From: CAWBVG01 sp963792175
GTDB lineage: Bacteria; Acidobacteriota; Vicinamibacteria; Vicinamibacterales; CAVVIG01
DNA: 64,000 bases
Assembly: GCA_963792175.1 (NCBI GenBank)
Contig: CAWBVG010000032.1
Span: 1 to 64,000, forward strand
Direction of reading: 5' to 3'
Below the pieces are notes generated by a model. The model searched no databases. It was not told where the DNA came from and saw nothing but the letters and a program-made list of their open reading frames with translations. The translations under genes were made by a program, and so were the position numbers. Positions 19,221-30,452 of the stretch are shown here, piece after piece (the stretch's first letter is position 1; each line of letters opens with the position of its first letter).

Positions 19221-21153
19221 TCAGACCATCACCGCGGGCAGGATCCGCTCGTGCGCCGCGCGGGCGGCCGGTTGCGGGCGATGGATCGGAACGTCGAGCA
19301 CGCGACGGCACCAGAGCTCGAACGACAGCAGCGTCCACAGCTGGAGATCGAGGTCGCGTCCGCTCTCGTGCAGCTCGATCAGCCGCTCGACATAGCTTGG
19401 TGTCGAAGAGGCCACGTTCGCGGCAGGCGTCGGAAAGGAGCACGTCGCGCGCGAAGCCGGCCAGCTCGCCTCGGAACCAGCGGGCCAGCGGCACGGCGAA
19501 ACCGTGCTTCGGCCGATCGATGATCCCGTCCGGCAAGATCGCCGCGCATCGCGCGCTTCAGCAGGTACTTCGTCGTCCCATCACGCAGTCGGAAGCGGGC
19601 GGGAACCGTTGCGGCGAATTCGACGAGCCGGTGATCGAGCAGCGGCGGGCGCGCTTCAATCGAATGCGCCATCGTCATTCGATCGACCTTCGTGAGGATG
19701 TCGAGCGGCAGGTACGTCTGGAGGTCGCAATACTGGAGCGCCGCCACCCAATCGGACCCGACGCCGCCGAGCTCCGATGAGCGCATGCGTCCACGGATCG
19801 TGGGTCGCGATCTGCCTGAACGCCTCGTGACGAAACAGCTTGCGCAGTTCGTCGGTTCGGAAGAGCGTGGAGGCATCGAGATACCGTCTCGACCCGTCGA
19901 GCGCGAGGTGGCTGCAGAAATCTCCGGCCCGGCATCCCTTCGGGCATGACGCGGCCGACGGCACCGAGGGCCTGCCGGATCGTGGCCGGCACCCGGTCGT
20001 ACCTGCCGCTCGCGCTGCTCCGTCACGTACTTGTCGTAGCCCGGCAAACAACTCGTCTCCGCCGTCGCCGGTGAGCACGACCGTGACGTGTTCGGAGGCG
20101 AGCTTCGAGACCATGTAGGTCGGAATCGCCGACGTGTCGCCGAACGGCTCGTCGAGATACCAGGCGAGATCCTCGGCAATCTGGACCACATCGGGTCGCA
20201 GGATGAGCTCGTGATGTTCGGTGCCGAACTGCTCCGCAACCCGCCTGGCGTGGTCGAGCTCGCTGTAGTCTGCCTCGACGAAGCCAATCGAAAAGGTCTT
20301 GACCCGGCCGGACGTGAGCTGCGCCATCGTCGCGACGACGGCGCTCGAGTCGATGCCTCCGCTGAGAAAGGCGCCGATCGGCACGTCGCTGATCTGATGG
20401 AGCTTGACCGCCTCGACGAGCAGCTCGCGCAGCCGCTCCACCAGCTCGTCCTCGCTGGAGTGCTCGTCCGGCTGGAAGTCGACGTCCCAGTACCGTTCGA
20501 CCCGCACGGCTCGGCCGTCGGCAGCCGTTGCGATGCGCGCCGGCTCCAGCTTGCGGACGCCTTCCACGATGCTCTGAGGACGACGGGGTCGCCAGGAACG
20601 TGAAGAGATGGCCGACCGCCTCCCAATTCAGATCGCGGCCGATGTCGGGCAGCTGCAGGATCGGCTTGAGCTCGGACGCGAACACGACGCCGTCGTCGAT
20701 GTCCGCGTAGTAGAGCGGCTTGATGCCCAAGTCGATCGCGCGCGAGAAGCAGCTGACGGCGCCGCGCGTCCCACATCGCGAACGCGAACATGCCGCGCAG
20801 GCGCTCGACCGCCCGCGGGCCCGAGATCCTCGTAGAGATGGACGATCGTTTCCGTGTCGCTCGCCGTGCGGAACGTGTGGCCGCCGCGTGTCAGCTGCCG
20901 GCGCAGCTCTCGATAGTTGTAGATCTCGCCGTTGAACACGACCCAGATCGAGCCGTCTTCGTTCGAGATCGGCTGCTGCCCGCCCTCCAGGTCGATGATG
21001 CTCAACCGGCGCATGCCGAGGCCGACGCCCGCGCCGAGGTAGACGCCTTCCTCGTCGGGTCCGCGATGCACCATCGCCCGGCACATCGCGCGCACGTCGT
21101 CTTCGAGCGACGGGTCGGCCGTCCCACCTCACGATGCCGGCAATGCCACACAC
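19221..21153 (-). CDS. asnB: AsnB-like glutamine amidotransferase (copy 2), frameshifted
   Basis: About 640 aa, a paralogue of copy 1. A GTG start gives (V)CGIAGIVRWDG, so the N-terminal nucleophile Cys is kept. Another frame holds GVGLGMRRLSIIDLEGGQQP and FNGEIYNYRELRRQL (glutaminase). The synthetase half has SDVPIGAFLSGGIDSSA, VVLTGDGGDELFAG and IEARPPLLDHRLVEFA, and ends in LWTLLSFELWCRRVLD. Breaks are needed near 21090, 20790, 20570, 20030, 19760, 19530 and 19400. The stop is 26 nt before the GT4 start. Having two amidotransferases in one operon suggests two different acceptor sugars, or one acting in place of the other; sequence alone cannot decide. Confidence 0.82.
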
Positions 21154-21168
21154 GATCGGAACTCCTCG

Positions 21169-22671
21169 TCAGGCTTCTTCGCTCGGGCAGGCCGACAGCC
21201 CGGGCGCCACCGTCGGCCGGTCGGCGGGTCGCTGCCACGGCCCGCGCAGGTACCAGATGGCCGCGAACGACGTGCCGTACGCCGCGGCACTCAAGGTCAG
21301 CGCCGCCAGCGGCGGCAGCGATGGAACGCGCATGACCCACCAGGCCGGCACGACCGCAATCGCCGCGTGAACCGCCGCAGCGCCGAGCCGTCGCCACGGC
21401 AGCACATCGGCCACGCCGACGTTCATCAGGCGAGCGATCCGCACAACGGCCACCGCTTTCACGAGGCTCGTGGCGACCAGCGTCACCAGCACCGCGCCGA
21501 TCAAGCCGAAGGTCGACATGAACCAGCCGATCAGCCCCGCGATGAGCGGCGAGCCGAACGGCATTCAGCACGACGAGGAAGCGCGTCTGGCCGTAGACAC
21601 GCAGGACGGCGTCGACCGCAAACACCGACGGCAGAATCATCAGACACCAGACCCTGAAAATCGGGACGCTGGCCAGGTAGCGGTTCGTGAAGAGAAAGGC
21701 GATCACCGCGTGAGCGTTCAGCAGAAAGAACGCGGCCAGCGGAAAAATCAGCGAGCGCCAGCCTGGCGGTCGTGTCGTGCCACAGCGTCAGCGCCGAACG
21801 CTGATGTTCGCCTCCGGCCTCGGCCATCCTCACCATCATCACGTTGGCGGTCGAGCTGCAGACCACATCCACGAGCGGAATCTGCAGACATCCGACGGCA
21901 TAGATCGCGAACGTCGCGGCGTCGAAGCTCGACGCGACCGCCCATTGGTGGAAGTTCGCCTGGACGACGTCGATGCCAACCGCCAGGGCGAACGGCAGCG
22001 CGTAGGCGAGTTGATTGCGCCAGAGCGCGGCGTCGAGCTTCAACTCGCGCGCCGAATTCGCGCCAGAGGTACGTGAGCATCGCACCGAGTCGGAGCGCGG
22101 CGAATCCGGCCGCGCCGACCAGCACGGCCCGCAGCGTGCCGATGGCCAGCGCTGGAAGGATGAACAGCACCGTTCGAACCAGGTCCGAGGCGGCATACGT
22201 CCTGGCGGCGTTCATGTGCTCGTTGCGCGAGACCATCACGATTTCGAAGGCCGCCGTCACCAGCGTGAACGCCAGGAATACGCCGATGAACGGCAGGTAG
22301 CCCGCGATGTCGGCGTTGGTCAGCCACGCCGCAATCGTGGTCCGGGCCAGGTACAACGCCACGAAACACAGCGCGCCCATCAGCGCGAGCGTCGCCAGCG
22401 CGTTGCCCACGCAGCGGCCGGCCTTGCCGGAGCTGCGCGGGACGAAGTAGTAGAGGCTTTCGGCCGCGCCGAGCTGCGCGAGCCCGTAGAGGGTCGTGTA
22501 GACGAGGAACAGCTGCTTGTAGGTGCCGAACGCGCCGGGGTCGAAGGTGCGCGCGAGCACGATCGGGATCGCGAACGACGCGACAAAACCGGCCGAACGG
22601 CCAGCGACGAGCAGCAGAGCTGGACGCGACGTTCCGTCGTTCCTGAAAATCTGAGACCGGAGCGATGTCAT
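21169..22671 (-). CDS. polysaccharide flippase (Wzx/MATE-like), frameshifted
   Basis: About 500 aa integral membrane protein of the polysaccharide transporter superfamily, moving lipid-linked repeat units across the inner membrane. It starts MTSLRSQIFRNDG and has about 12-14 hydrophobic segments, for example LLLVAGRSAGFVASFAIPIV, VGNALATLALMGALCFVALY, LPFIGVFLAFTLVTAAFEIV, YALPFALAVGIDVVQANFHQ and MIAFLFTNRYLASVPIFRVW. Frame changes fall near 22050, 21770 and 21560. Its start lies in-frame with the upstream GT4, with no stop between them as read, while an ATGA sequence in the other frame suggests a normal 4-nt overlap. Confidence 0.82.
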
Positions 22672-23882
22672 GACGGTGGCCCGCCGTTCCAACAGCGATT
22701 CATAGAGTTGCTCGGTCGCGCGCACCATCTGCTCGGTTGAGAATCGCGCAGTGGCGGATTGACGCGCGGCATGGCCCAACCGGGCCGCCAGCAGCGGGTG
22801 GGCCAGCACATGACAGATCGCGTTCGCCAGTGCGTTCGCGTCGCCGGGCGGCACCAGCAGGCCGTTGACGCCGTCTTCGATGGCCTCCGGCGTGCCGCCG
22901 ACACGCGTCGCGACCACGGGCACTCCCGCGGCCATCGATTCGAGGAGCACGTTGGAGAGGCCCTCGTTGAGCGACGGCATCACCGAGACCGTGAGGCCGG
23001 CGAGCAGTTCGCGCGCATCCGTTCGCAGGCCGGCGAACACCACGCGATCGAGCACGCCGAGCTGCCTGGCCAGGGTCGTCAACTCGGTCCGGTACGCGCG
23101 ATCGTCCGGGCTGGTCTCGCCGACCACGAGAAAGCGCGCGGCGGGAAACCGGGTGGCCACGATGGCCGCGGCCTCGAGAAACGCCTCGAGCCCTTTCAGT
23201 CGGGTCAGACGCGACACGACGCCGACCACAGGCGGCGCCTGAGACATCCCAAACTCGCCAAGCAGCCGCACCAATGCCCTGTCCCGGCTGCAGGGACTGA
23301 CGTCCACGCCGTTGCGAATCACGACAATCTTCGAGGGGTCGTATCGCTCGGAAATCAACCAGCTCCGCACGGCGTCGGCGTTGACCAGCACGCAGTCGGC
23401 GAAGCGGCACACCAGGCGCTGCACGTGCTTCTGCGCCGGCGTGAGATACGGCGCGAGGTCCCGAATCGAAGCGATGACGACGGGCGCTCCCGCCATGCGC
23501 GCGGGAGGTATCGCGAACACGTTGCCGTAGAAACTGTAGGCGTGGACGATGTCGATCCGGCGCTGGGCGATGTGTCTGGCGAATCGTGTCTGGTGCGCGA
23601 GCGCTCTGACACTGCGAAACGTGGCGATGTGGTACTCGCGCAACGGAATGCCGCGTTCGTCGAGTTCGCGGACGAAACCTCCCTGCCGCCGCAGACAGGC
23701 GAACTCCAGATCGAAGCGACAAGGGTCGAGGGAGCGTCCGAGCGACATGAATTGAGTCTCGGTGCCGCCGCACATCAACGTCGCAACGACCTTCAGCAGG
23801 CGGACGCGGGCGGTCCCGTCGGCGTCCGGCGTCCGGCGGTTCCGCCACTCCGACCAGGCGCGGGCGCGAGCGAACATCTTCA
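22672..23882 (-). CDS. glycosyltransferase family 4 (in one frame with neighbours)
   Basis: About 404 aa, GT-B, without internal frameshift. From MKMFARARAWSEW it reaches LLKVVATLMCGGTETQFMSL, DIVHAYSFYGNVFA, VVIASIRDLAPYLTPAQ, then the donor half: VVGVVSRLTRLKGLEAFLEA, LVVGETSPDDR, VVFAGLRTDARELLAGL and SLNEGLSNVLLESMAAGVPV (E-x7-E), GGTPEAIEDGVNGLLVPPGD. As read it has no stop of its own: the frame runs from the ligase gene upstream straight through into the flippase. TGA in ATGA at 22668-22671 is the likely native end in another frame. Boundaries given are those of the GT domain unit. Confidence 0.85.
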
Positions 23883-25203
23883 TGAGGTCTACCGGGGCCC
23901 GGCCGACAGCCGGGCTCAGCTCCGCGACGCAGGCGTTCCGGAGGGCGACGGCCAGACCAGCGACGCAAAAGAAATAGAACTGGTAGGCAATCGGATGAAA
24001 GAACGCCGCGACCGCGAACGCCGCCAGCGCGATCTGCACGCTCGAGGCGAGGAGGCAGAGGTCGCGCAACGACGGTTCCGTCGACGTCCGACTCTCGACC
24101 CGTCGCGCGCTCCTGAACGTCGCCACCAGAAGCCAGAGGAACAGCAACAGGCCCGGCAGCCCGAGATCGACGGCATACTCGAGATACGCGTTGTGAATCG
24201 ATCGCCAGGTGACCCGCGCACGGAGCCGGTCGAGCGCCAGGATGTCCTGCCCGATGCCGGCGCCGAGGATCGGGTTGGCGACGACAAAGCGGGTGGCCAC
24301 CCGGTAATCGCTCCACCGGCCTTGCGCCGATCCGGTCGGGTCCGCCTCGAAATCGGTGATGGTGCTCAGCCGCTCCATGTAGCCGGCAGGCAGGAGCGGC
24401 ACGATCGTCAGCGTCGCCGCCACCATGGTCGCCGCCGCGGCGGGGGCACGGCGCTTGACGAAGAAGATCATGGACAGGATGGCGATTGCCGACAGGGTCA
24501 AGAACCCGGCCCGCGAGAACGTGATGATCACCGTCGTCACGCTCAGGATCAGCGCGCCGGCGGCAACACTGCGAGCGACCACGCCTCTCGAAAGCGCGAT
24601 CAGCGCGCCGGCAAAGGGAATGATGAGATTCAACGTCAGCGCCAGGTCGTTGGGGTTTCCGGAGAGTCCGGAGTATCCGGCGATCCTCTTCAGGCCCGCG
24701 ACGCCGGTGTAGAGGAATTCTCCCGACCGAAAGTGCTGAATCCCGATAATCGCGAGCGGGATCGAGCAGAGAACCAGTGCCCACGCGAATGTGCGGAGCC
24801 GCTGCCGTGTGGTGACCAGCGTCGCAATCAGCCAGAAGAAGATCACGGCCTTGAAGTACTGGTCCGACAGCAGAGCGACGCTTCCGCTGGGCCAGTACGA
24901 AAACGGAATGGTGATCGCCGCCCAGATCAAGAGCGTGAACGCGATCACGATTTCCCGGCGCGATCGCACGATCGGTTGCCGCCGGGCCGTGGTGTCGAGC
25001 ATGTGGGCCAGGATCGAGACACCAGCGGCAAGCAGAGCAATCCGCAGGGTCTTGAGCACAGGGAGCAGCGTCTGGGGCGTCAGCAGCAGAATGGCCGTGA
25101 AGGCCACCAGGCCGCCGAACGCCACCGGACTGCCTGGGACGTCGACGCGGATCGCCGGTCGATCAGGACGCCACCAGTTCGTGCCCGAGTCGGTTTCTGT
25201 CAC
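23883..25203 (-). CDS. O-antigen ligase/Wzy-type polymerase membrane protein
   Basis: About 440 aa with roughly a dozen hydrophobic segments and the large periplasmic loop of the WaaL/Wzy family: YSGLSGNPNDLALTLNLIIP, VIITFSRAGFLTLSAI, GRWSDYRVATRFVVANPILG, then SIHNAYLEYAVDLGLPGLLL (conserved H-N-x-Y/F-L motif). It would polymerise repeat units, or ligate them, in the periplasm. The GTG start at 25203 overlaps the methyltransferase 3' end by 41 nt. The reading frame does not terminate but enters the GT4. The other frame has TAG and TGA just before and at the GT4 ATG, so the native stop was probably there. Confidence 0.85.
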
Positions 25204-26163
25204 TGATTGGCTCCATGACCTGGCCTTTCTTGGCGGACATCCGAATCGGTCCGTCGAAAAGCTGCACGTCTTCGAAACCGGTATCGCGGAACCAGCGGTA
25301 GACCTCGGGGTAGAGGTACTTCCACTGGTATGTCGGCGTGTACCAATCGAACGTATCCAGCCAGCGCCAGCGCCAGTTCGACTCCATGGAAATCGGAAGC
25401 GCCAGGCGGAGCGCCTTGCCGATGACCGGCAGGCGATACGGGTAATAGAGCGGAATCGCCGCCGCCGACAGCAGCCACATCAGTCTGAGCGGCAGCCGCG
25501 TGGTGACCATCCGCAGGGCGTCCGAGGCGTGGTGCGACGAGCCGTATCTCGCGTACAGATAGACCGCGAGCCGTCCCCGTGGCTTGACCGTCTCGGCGAC
25601 GCGCGCGAAGGCGGCCGGAGGATCGGGCGTGTGGTGGAGGACGCCAATCGAATACGCGAGATCGAAGGTGTGAGCGCGAAACGGCAGCGCGAAAATATCC
25701 GCCTGGATGAGATGAACGTTCTCGCGCTTGCCGATGTTGCGGTACGCGGCATCAACGGCGGTCGTCAGGTCCACGCCGAACACCTGCGCACCTTTCGCGG
25801 CCGCCTGTTCGGCAAAACGTCCGGCACCCACGCCGGCATCGAGCAGTAAGCCGTCCTCGATACTCGGCGTCGGACCAGCCGGTCGTCGCACGCAAGTGCG
25901 TGGTCGGATGCCGCGGTCGTGTTGAGCGAATCGAGTTGCACGGTGCGAAACCAGTTCCACTGAGACCCGAAGCTGCTGGCGTACTCGCCTCGAGGCACAA
26001 AACGTGGAACGCCGCCGCGGATCGGGTAGGTCGTCCCACAGCGATCGCAGGCGAGGCTGCCCTCGAGAATCTCCCGGTCGATTCGCACCGCGGCGCGCAG
26101 GGACAACCGCTCCTTGCACGACGGACAGACGATGACTTCAAGCGCAGCCGCTTTCACGATCAC
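25163..26163 (-). CDS. SAM methyltransferase with N-terminal Trm112-like zinc domain, frameshifted
   Basis: About 333 aa. The N-terminus is a zinc-ribbon-like Trm112/YcaR domain: LEVIVCPSCKERL and LACDRCGTTYPIRGGVPRF (C-x2-C...C-x2-C). Then come FGSQWNWFRTVQLDS and a class I methyltransferase: LLLDAGVGAGRFAEQAAAKG (motif I), VFGVDLTTAVDAA, QADIFALPFRAHTFDLAYSI, GVLHHTPDPPAAFARV. One frame change lies near 25870. The GTG start overlaps an upstream TGA (GTGA). Such proteins in surface-polysaccharide loci probably O- or N-methylate a sugar; the acceptor is unknown. It lies between the initiating transferase and the polymerase. Confidence 0.82.
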
Positions 26164-27427
26164 CTCGACAGCAGATCCAGATTGGCCGGCACCCGGCGGC
26201 AGCGATTCGCGGATCCGCCGGCATCGTCGTCTCGACAGGCCGGTCGGGTGCGCGTGACCGAACCTGGCTCGCGCCATGACCGAGCAGGACGATTCCAACG
26301 GTCTCCAGAAGGATTCGGGCGTCGAGGCGCAGGGACCGGTTCTTGATGTAGTACAGGTCGTACCGCATCTTCTCGGTTTCTTCCTCGATGTTGTTGGCGT
26401 AGCCGTATCGAACCTGGGCCCAGCCGGTCACTCCAGGGTGAACCGTCGACCGCAGGCTGTAGTAGGCGATGTGCTGCTCGAAGATCTCTTCGTTGCACGA
26501 TCGGGTGCGGTCGCGGGCCGACGAGATTCATCTCGCCGCGCAGAACATTGACGAGCTGAGGGAGTTCGTCGAGCCGGAAGCGACGCAGCGCCCCTCCGAC
26601 GCGCGTGATCCGATCCGAGTTGTCCTGCACCCATTCGGACGCCCGCTCCTCGCACGGATGCATCGTCCGGAATTTGAGCAGGTTGAACGGTCGGCCGTCC
26701 CTTCCGCTGCGAGCCTGCACGAACATCACCGGCCCCTTCGAATCGAGCTTGATCGCCGCGGCAATCAGCGCCAGTACGGGCGAGAGGAAGACGAGTCCGG
26801 CCGCCGCGATCACGACGCTGACGGCGCGCGCGACTCGTTCAGGTGCGCCGCTGTTCCGGAATCCCTTCGACAGGATGAGCGGGCCTGGCGTGAGCGCTTC
26901 GATCGCCATCTTGCCGGTCAGCCGCTCGCACAGGTCCAGTGCCTCCTCCACGACGACGCCGCGGACCCGAGACGTCAGGAGCGGCTTGAGGGGCAGGCGT
27001 CCACGCCGATCGGACAGCGCGACCACGATGTGATTCGCGCGAGCGGCTTCGACGATCTCGGTCAGCCGGTCGAGCGGGCCGAGCCAGGGTGTCTCTGCTT
27101 GAAGATCTTCGTCGGGAGGCTGGTCGTCGACGATACCGACGGTGACGTGGTTGAATCCGCTGGCAGACCTGAGCTCCTCGATCAGCTTGGACGCCAGCGG
27201 TCCACCACCCAGGATCAGGATGCGCGAGACGGCGGGCCGGCTGCTGGCGCATCCTGTACAGAAGTCCGGCCACGACGACCGATCCCGCGATCAGCAGCAG
27301 CCACATCGCGAGCTGGCGGCCGATCGGCCACGACCCTGCCCCACGGCAGGCTCGTGAACATCGACAGCCCGATGATTCGCGAAACGGCAGACGGAGCTCG
27401 AGCGCACGATCGCGCAACCCTGGTCAT
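26138..27427 (-). CDS. polyprenyl phosphoglycosyltransferase (WcaJ/EpsZ-like), frameshifted
   Basis: About 430 aa. It transfers the first sugar phosphate to undecaprenyl phosphate and so starts repeat-unit assembly. The N-terminal part (hydrophobic, then a Rossmann-like domain with SRILILGGGPLASKLIEEL and HIVVALSDRRGRLPLKPLL) is followed by AVSVVIAAAGLVFLSPVLAL (membrane hairpin), KLDSKGPVMFVQARSGRDG, NLLKFRTM, RFRLDELPQLVNVLRGEMN, LVGPRP and TGWAQVRYGYANNIEE. Frame changes lie near 27330, 27030, 26510 and 26440. The end is uncertain: 26138 in one frame, or 26160 where TGA overlaps the methyltransferase GTG. Confidence 0.82.
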
Positions 27428-27448
27428 GGTGTGTGCTGGATAGCCCTT

Positions 27449-28198
27449 CGCTACAGCCCTGCGGGGTTCGTCACACGGTCTGGGCGGACCCGTATGGCCT
27501 GCTGAAAAGTAATCGCGATACGAGTGCCGGCGGTATCTCAGGAATCGACGATCGTCGCCATTGAAGACGATGCCGAGCACGGACGCGTCTTCGAGCAGAT
27601 TCAGCGTCTCTTCGAGGAGCTTGCGCGACGTTCTGTGGGCGGCGACGACCAGCAGCACGCCGTCGATCCAGCGGGCCAGGAGCGCGCAGTCCGACACCGG
27701 GCCGAGCGGCGGCGTGTCGAGCACGACGTAGTCGTACTGCTCCCGCGCTTCCTGGAGCAGCGCCTCGAGCCGCGGCGATCGGAAGAGCTCGTGAATCGGC
27801 GCGACGGTCGAGCCCGCAAGCACGACGTCGAACCGGTGCGGCCCCGCGTCCACGATCGCGTCGCGCAGCGGTCGATGTCGGGTCGACGACGATGTCGGCC
27901 AGGCCCGGGCGCCTGCTTCTCGCCGAGCCTGAGATACCGCGCGACGGCGGGCCGCCGCAGATCGGCTTCGATCAGAAGGACCCGCGCGTCCGAGCCCTGC
28001 GCCAGCGCGGCCGCCAGGTTGATGGCGGTCACGGACTTTCCGTCCTTGACGCCAGGGCTCGTGATCGCCATCACGCGGACGCCACGTGAACGCTGGAGGC
28101 TTTCGAGCTTCAACCGCAGCGCTTGGTATTGTTCGGCCTCGAGAGATGTCGGAGCGGTCAGACTGACCAGACGCCGGTCGAGCTTCTTGGCAAGACAT
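27449..28198 (-). CDS. BY-type tyrosine autokinase (CpsD/Wzc kinase-like), frameshifted
   Basis: About 250 aa cytosolic P-loop kinase that pairs with the Wzz-like protein upstream to control chain length. Visible: EAEQYQALRLKLESLQ (coactivation helix), Walker A in ITSPGVKDGKSVTAINLA, Walker A' in VLLIEADLRRP, Walker B in YDYVVLDTPPLGPVSD, and a Tyr-bearing tail (YRRHSYRDYF). The ATG at 28198 lies 19 nt after the stop of the Wzz gene; a base is out of phase right after it, and other breaks lie near 27930 and 27860. The frame runs past the tail without a stop as read; TAG at 27449 in another frame is the likely native end. Confidence 0.78.
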
Positions 28199-28217
28199 GG
28201 ACCAGACCCTCGAGTCG

Positions 28218-29817
28218 TTACGCGCCGCGCACCAACATCCGCACGATTTCTTCGTTGCCCCGTGCGGCGTGAATCGACAAGGTCGCGAAGATCGCGACGA
28301 CCGCGACAATCGAAACCGTCGCCAGCGATCGGGCGCAGCATCCGATGCGGATACCCGGGCGAGATTCTCGGAATGCTGGCAAGAACCGGGACTTTCGTGA
28401 AGTTCCGCAGATCCTCCACGTCGTGGAACGTCGCGTCGAACTGCTCGGCGGCCAGCACGGCGCCGACGCCGGCGGCCACCGCGAGGATCAAGCCCAGGAT
28501 GACGAGCCGCTGGCCGATTCGGGGCGACCGGCGCGGAAGGCGGAAGCGCGTCCTCGAGAACCCGGAACTGTTCGCCGTGCCGGTCGGTTTCCAGGTTCTC
28601 GCCGAGCTGCGCTTCGTCGAGTTTCTTGAGCAACGAGTCGTACAGGCCTTTCGAGGCCTGCTGGTCGCGAGTCAGGCGGCGCGAATTCCTGTTCGCGCTC
28701 CGGCACCGCTTCGAGGCGCTGCTCCACGTTGGCGATCGTCTGTCGCAGAGCGGCTTCGTCCTTCTTGAGCCGCTCGACTTCGGCCTCCACGCCTTCCAGC
28801 GTCCTGAGTCGCGCGGCGGCCGGCAACGGCGGCGGCCTTCTGAGCCGCGTCCACGGGGTTCGCTTCGCGTTCGCGCAGAAGCCCATCTTCGCGCTCGCGT
28901 TCGGCGATCGCGATTTCGGCTTTGAGCCGGACGACATCCGGATATCGGCTGTTGTATTGGCTTTCGAGCAGCTGGAGACTGTGTTTCATGCGCTCGATTC
29001 GATCGGGCCCGGTGTCGGCGGCCGCGGTGCGCTCGCCGGTGGCCGCATCAAGCGTGATCGTCAGGCCGTCGGTCAGCTTCTCGCGATCCTCCAGCAGCTT
29101 CAGCTGGCGTTCGCCATTGAGGCGAAGCTGCGTGTTCAGCCGTTCGAGGGCGGCCAGATTGACGTCGACCTGCTGCGGCAGCTCGCCGTGATGACTGGAC
29201 GTATAGGCACGCATCTCCCTCTCGTGCTGATCCAGTTGCTTCCTGGTCGCATTCAGCTGCGCTCTCAGGAACTCGGTCGTGCGGGTCGCTCCCTCGGAGC
29301 GGATGCTCGCGTTCTGGGCGACATAGAATGCCGCCAGCGCGTTGGTGACGTCGGCAACCGTTTTGTCGCTCGCGCCCGTGTAACTCAATTTGAACGAGAC
29401 GGTCGTCTTGCGGCCGCTCACCTGTTCCGGCCCGTTCAGCTCGATCTCGATGTCGCGGCGCATCTGGTCCAGAACGGAATCCATCGGCGCGCGGGCCCGC
29501 AGCTCCGGGTAGAGATCGAAACGCGTGATCAGATCGGTCAGCCGATCGCGGCTGAGGATCTCCTGCTTGATCACGTGAAGCCGGCTGTCCAGTTCGCCGT
29601 TCACGGCCGACCGGACGAAGGCCTCTGGAATCGGCCGCTCCACGAGGACAATCGCCGTCGCCCGATACAGGTCGGGAAGGCACAGCGCAAAGGACACTGC
29701 CGATGCCATCACCGCGGCGGAGACGAGCATCGCCACGATCTGGCGCCGGCGAAACATCTCGACGGCACGGAACACGAGCGATTCGTCGGTCGAGGGCGAG
29801 AGTATGTCCTGGGACAT
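28218..29817 (-). CDS. Wzz/GumC-like chain-length determinant, frameshifted
   Basis: About 530 aa inner-membrane polysaccharide copolymerase. An N-terminal membrane helix (IVAMLVSAAVMASAVSFALC) precedes the Wzz domain (YRATAIVLVERP), then a long periplasmic coiled coil (RTTEFLRAQLNATRKQLDQH, RIERMKHSLQLLESQYNSRY, VERLKKDEAALRQTIANVEQ). A second membrane helix comes near the end (LATVSIVAVVAIFATLSIHA), and the protein stops after EEIVRMLVRGA with TAA at 28218-28220. Breaks lie near 28830, 28680, 28550, 28490 and 28340. The split between copolymerase and kinase is clear in the correct frame, so this is a two-protein system and not a fused Wzc. Confidence 0.8.
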
Positions 29818-29829
29818 CTGGGATTCCCC

Positions 29830-30452
29830 TTACGGAACGACGACGATGTCGCCGGGGCGGACGAAGAAGTTCTCCTGCTCGATGCCGTCGGCGATCTTCC
29901 GGTAGTTGAACGGGATGCGCGTCGTCGTCCCGCCGCTCTGGCGAAGGACGACGATCCGGTCTCGCGCCGCGAAGTCGGTGAAGCCCTGAGCCAGCGCGAT
30001 CGCTTCCAGCACCGTCATCGGGCTCTTGAGCTCGTAGCGTCCGGCCGTCTTGACCGCGCCGACCACGGCGACCTTGCGGCTGTGCACTTCGCGAACAATC
30101 ACCGACACTTCCGGCGTCGGCACGAAATCCGAGAGGCGCGCGACCAACTGCTCGCGAAGATCGCTCGGCGTGAGACCGGCGGCCTGAAAGTCGTTGAGCA
30201 GCGGCAGCGAGACCTTCCCGTCCGGCCGCACCGGAACGGTGCGGCTCAGTTCAGGGTTCTTCCACACGGAAATGTCGAGCACGTCTTCCGGCCCGATCTG
30301 GTACGTCGGCGGCCGTGTCGAGCGCGTTCGAGATTCGCGAGCGCGGTCGCGCGCGCCTCCGGGACGGCGCCGCGCGGCGACGGCACTTGAGCGGACGCGA
30401 CGGAGACGGCCGACAGAGACAGCAGTGATGCCGTGAGCAAGCGTTGAGTCAT
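29830..30452 (-). CDS. polysaccharide export protein (Wza/GumB-like), frameshifted
   Basis: About 207 aa. Signal peptide in the first frame (MTQRLLTASLLSLSAVSVAS, cleavage near AQ). After a frame change near 30310 the Poly_export domain reads YQIGPEDVLDISVWKNPELS, VPVRPDGKVSLPLLND and ELVARL-type SLBB entry, followed by one SLBB domain (VAVVGAVKTAGRYELKSPMT, VLEAIALAQGFTDFA) and FVRPGDIVVVP at the very end. It is shorter than E. coli Wza and lacks the C-terminal amphipathic barrel helix, so a separate outer-membrane partner is expected; the adjacent barrel protein is a good candidate. It starts 4 nt inside the end of that gene. Confidence 0.85.

Noticed and set aside
22759..25206. 815-codon open frame on the + strand
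   Set aside because: Antisense shadow of the ligase and GT4 genes; low-complexity R/Q/E/H composition typical of antisense frames in GC-rich DNA.
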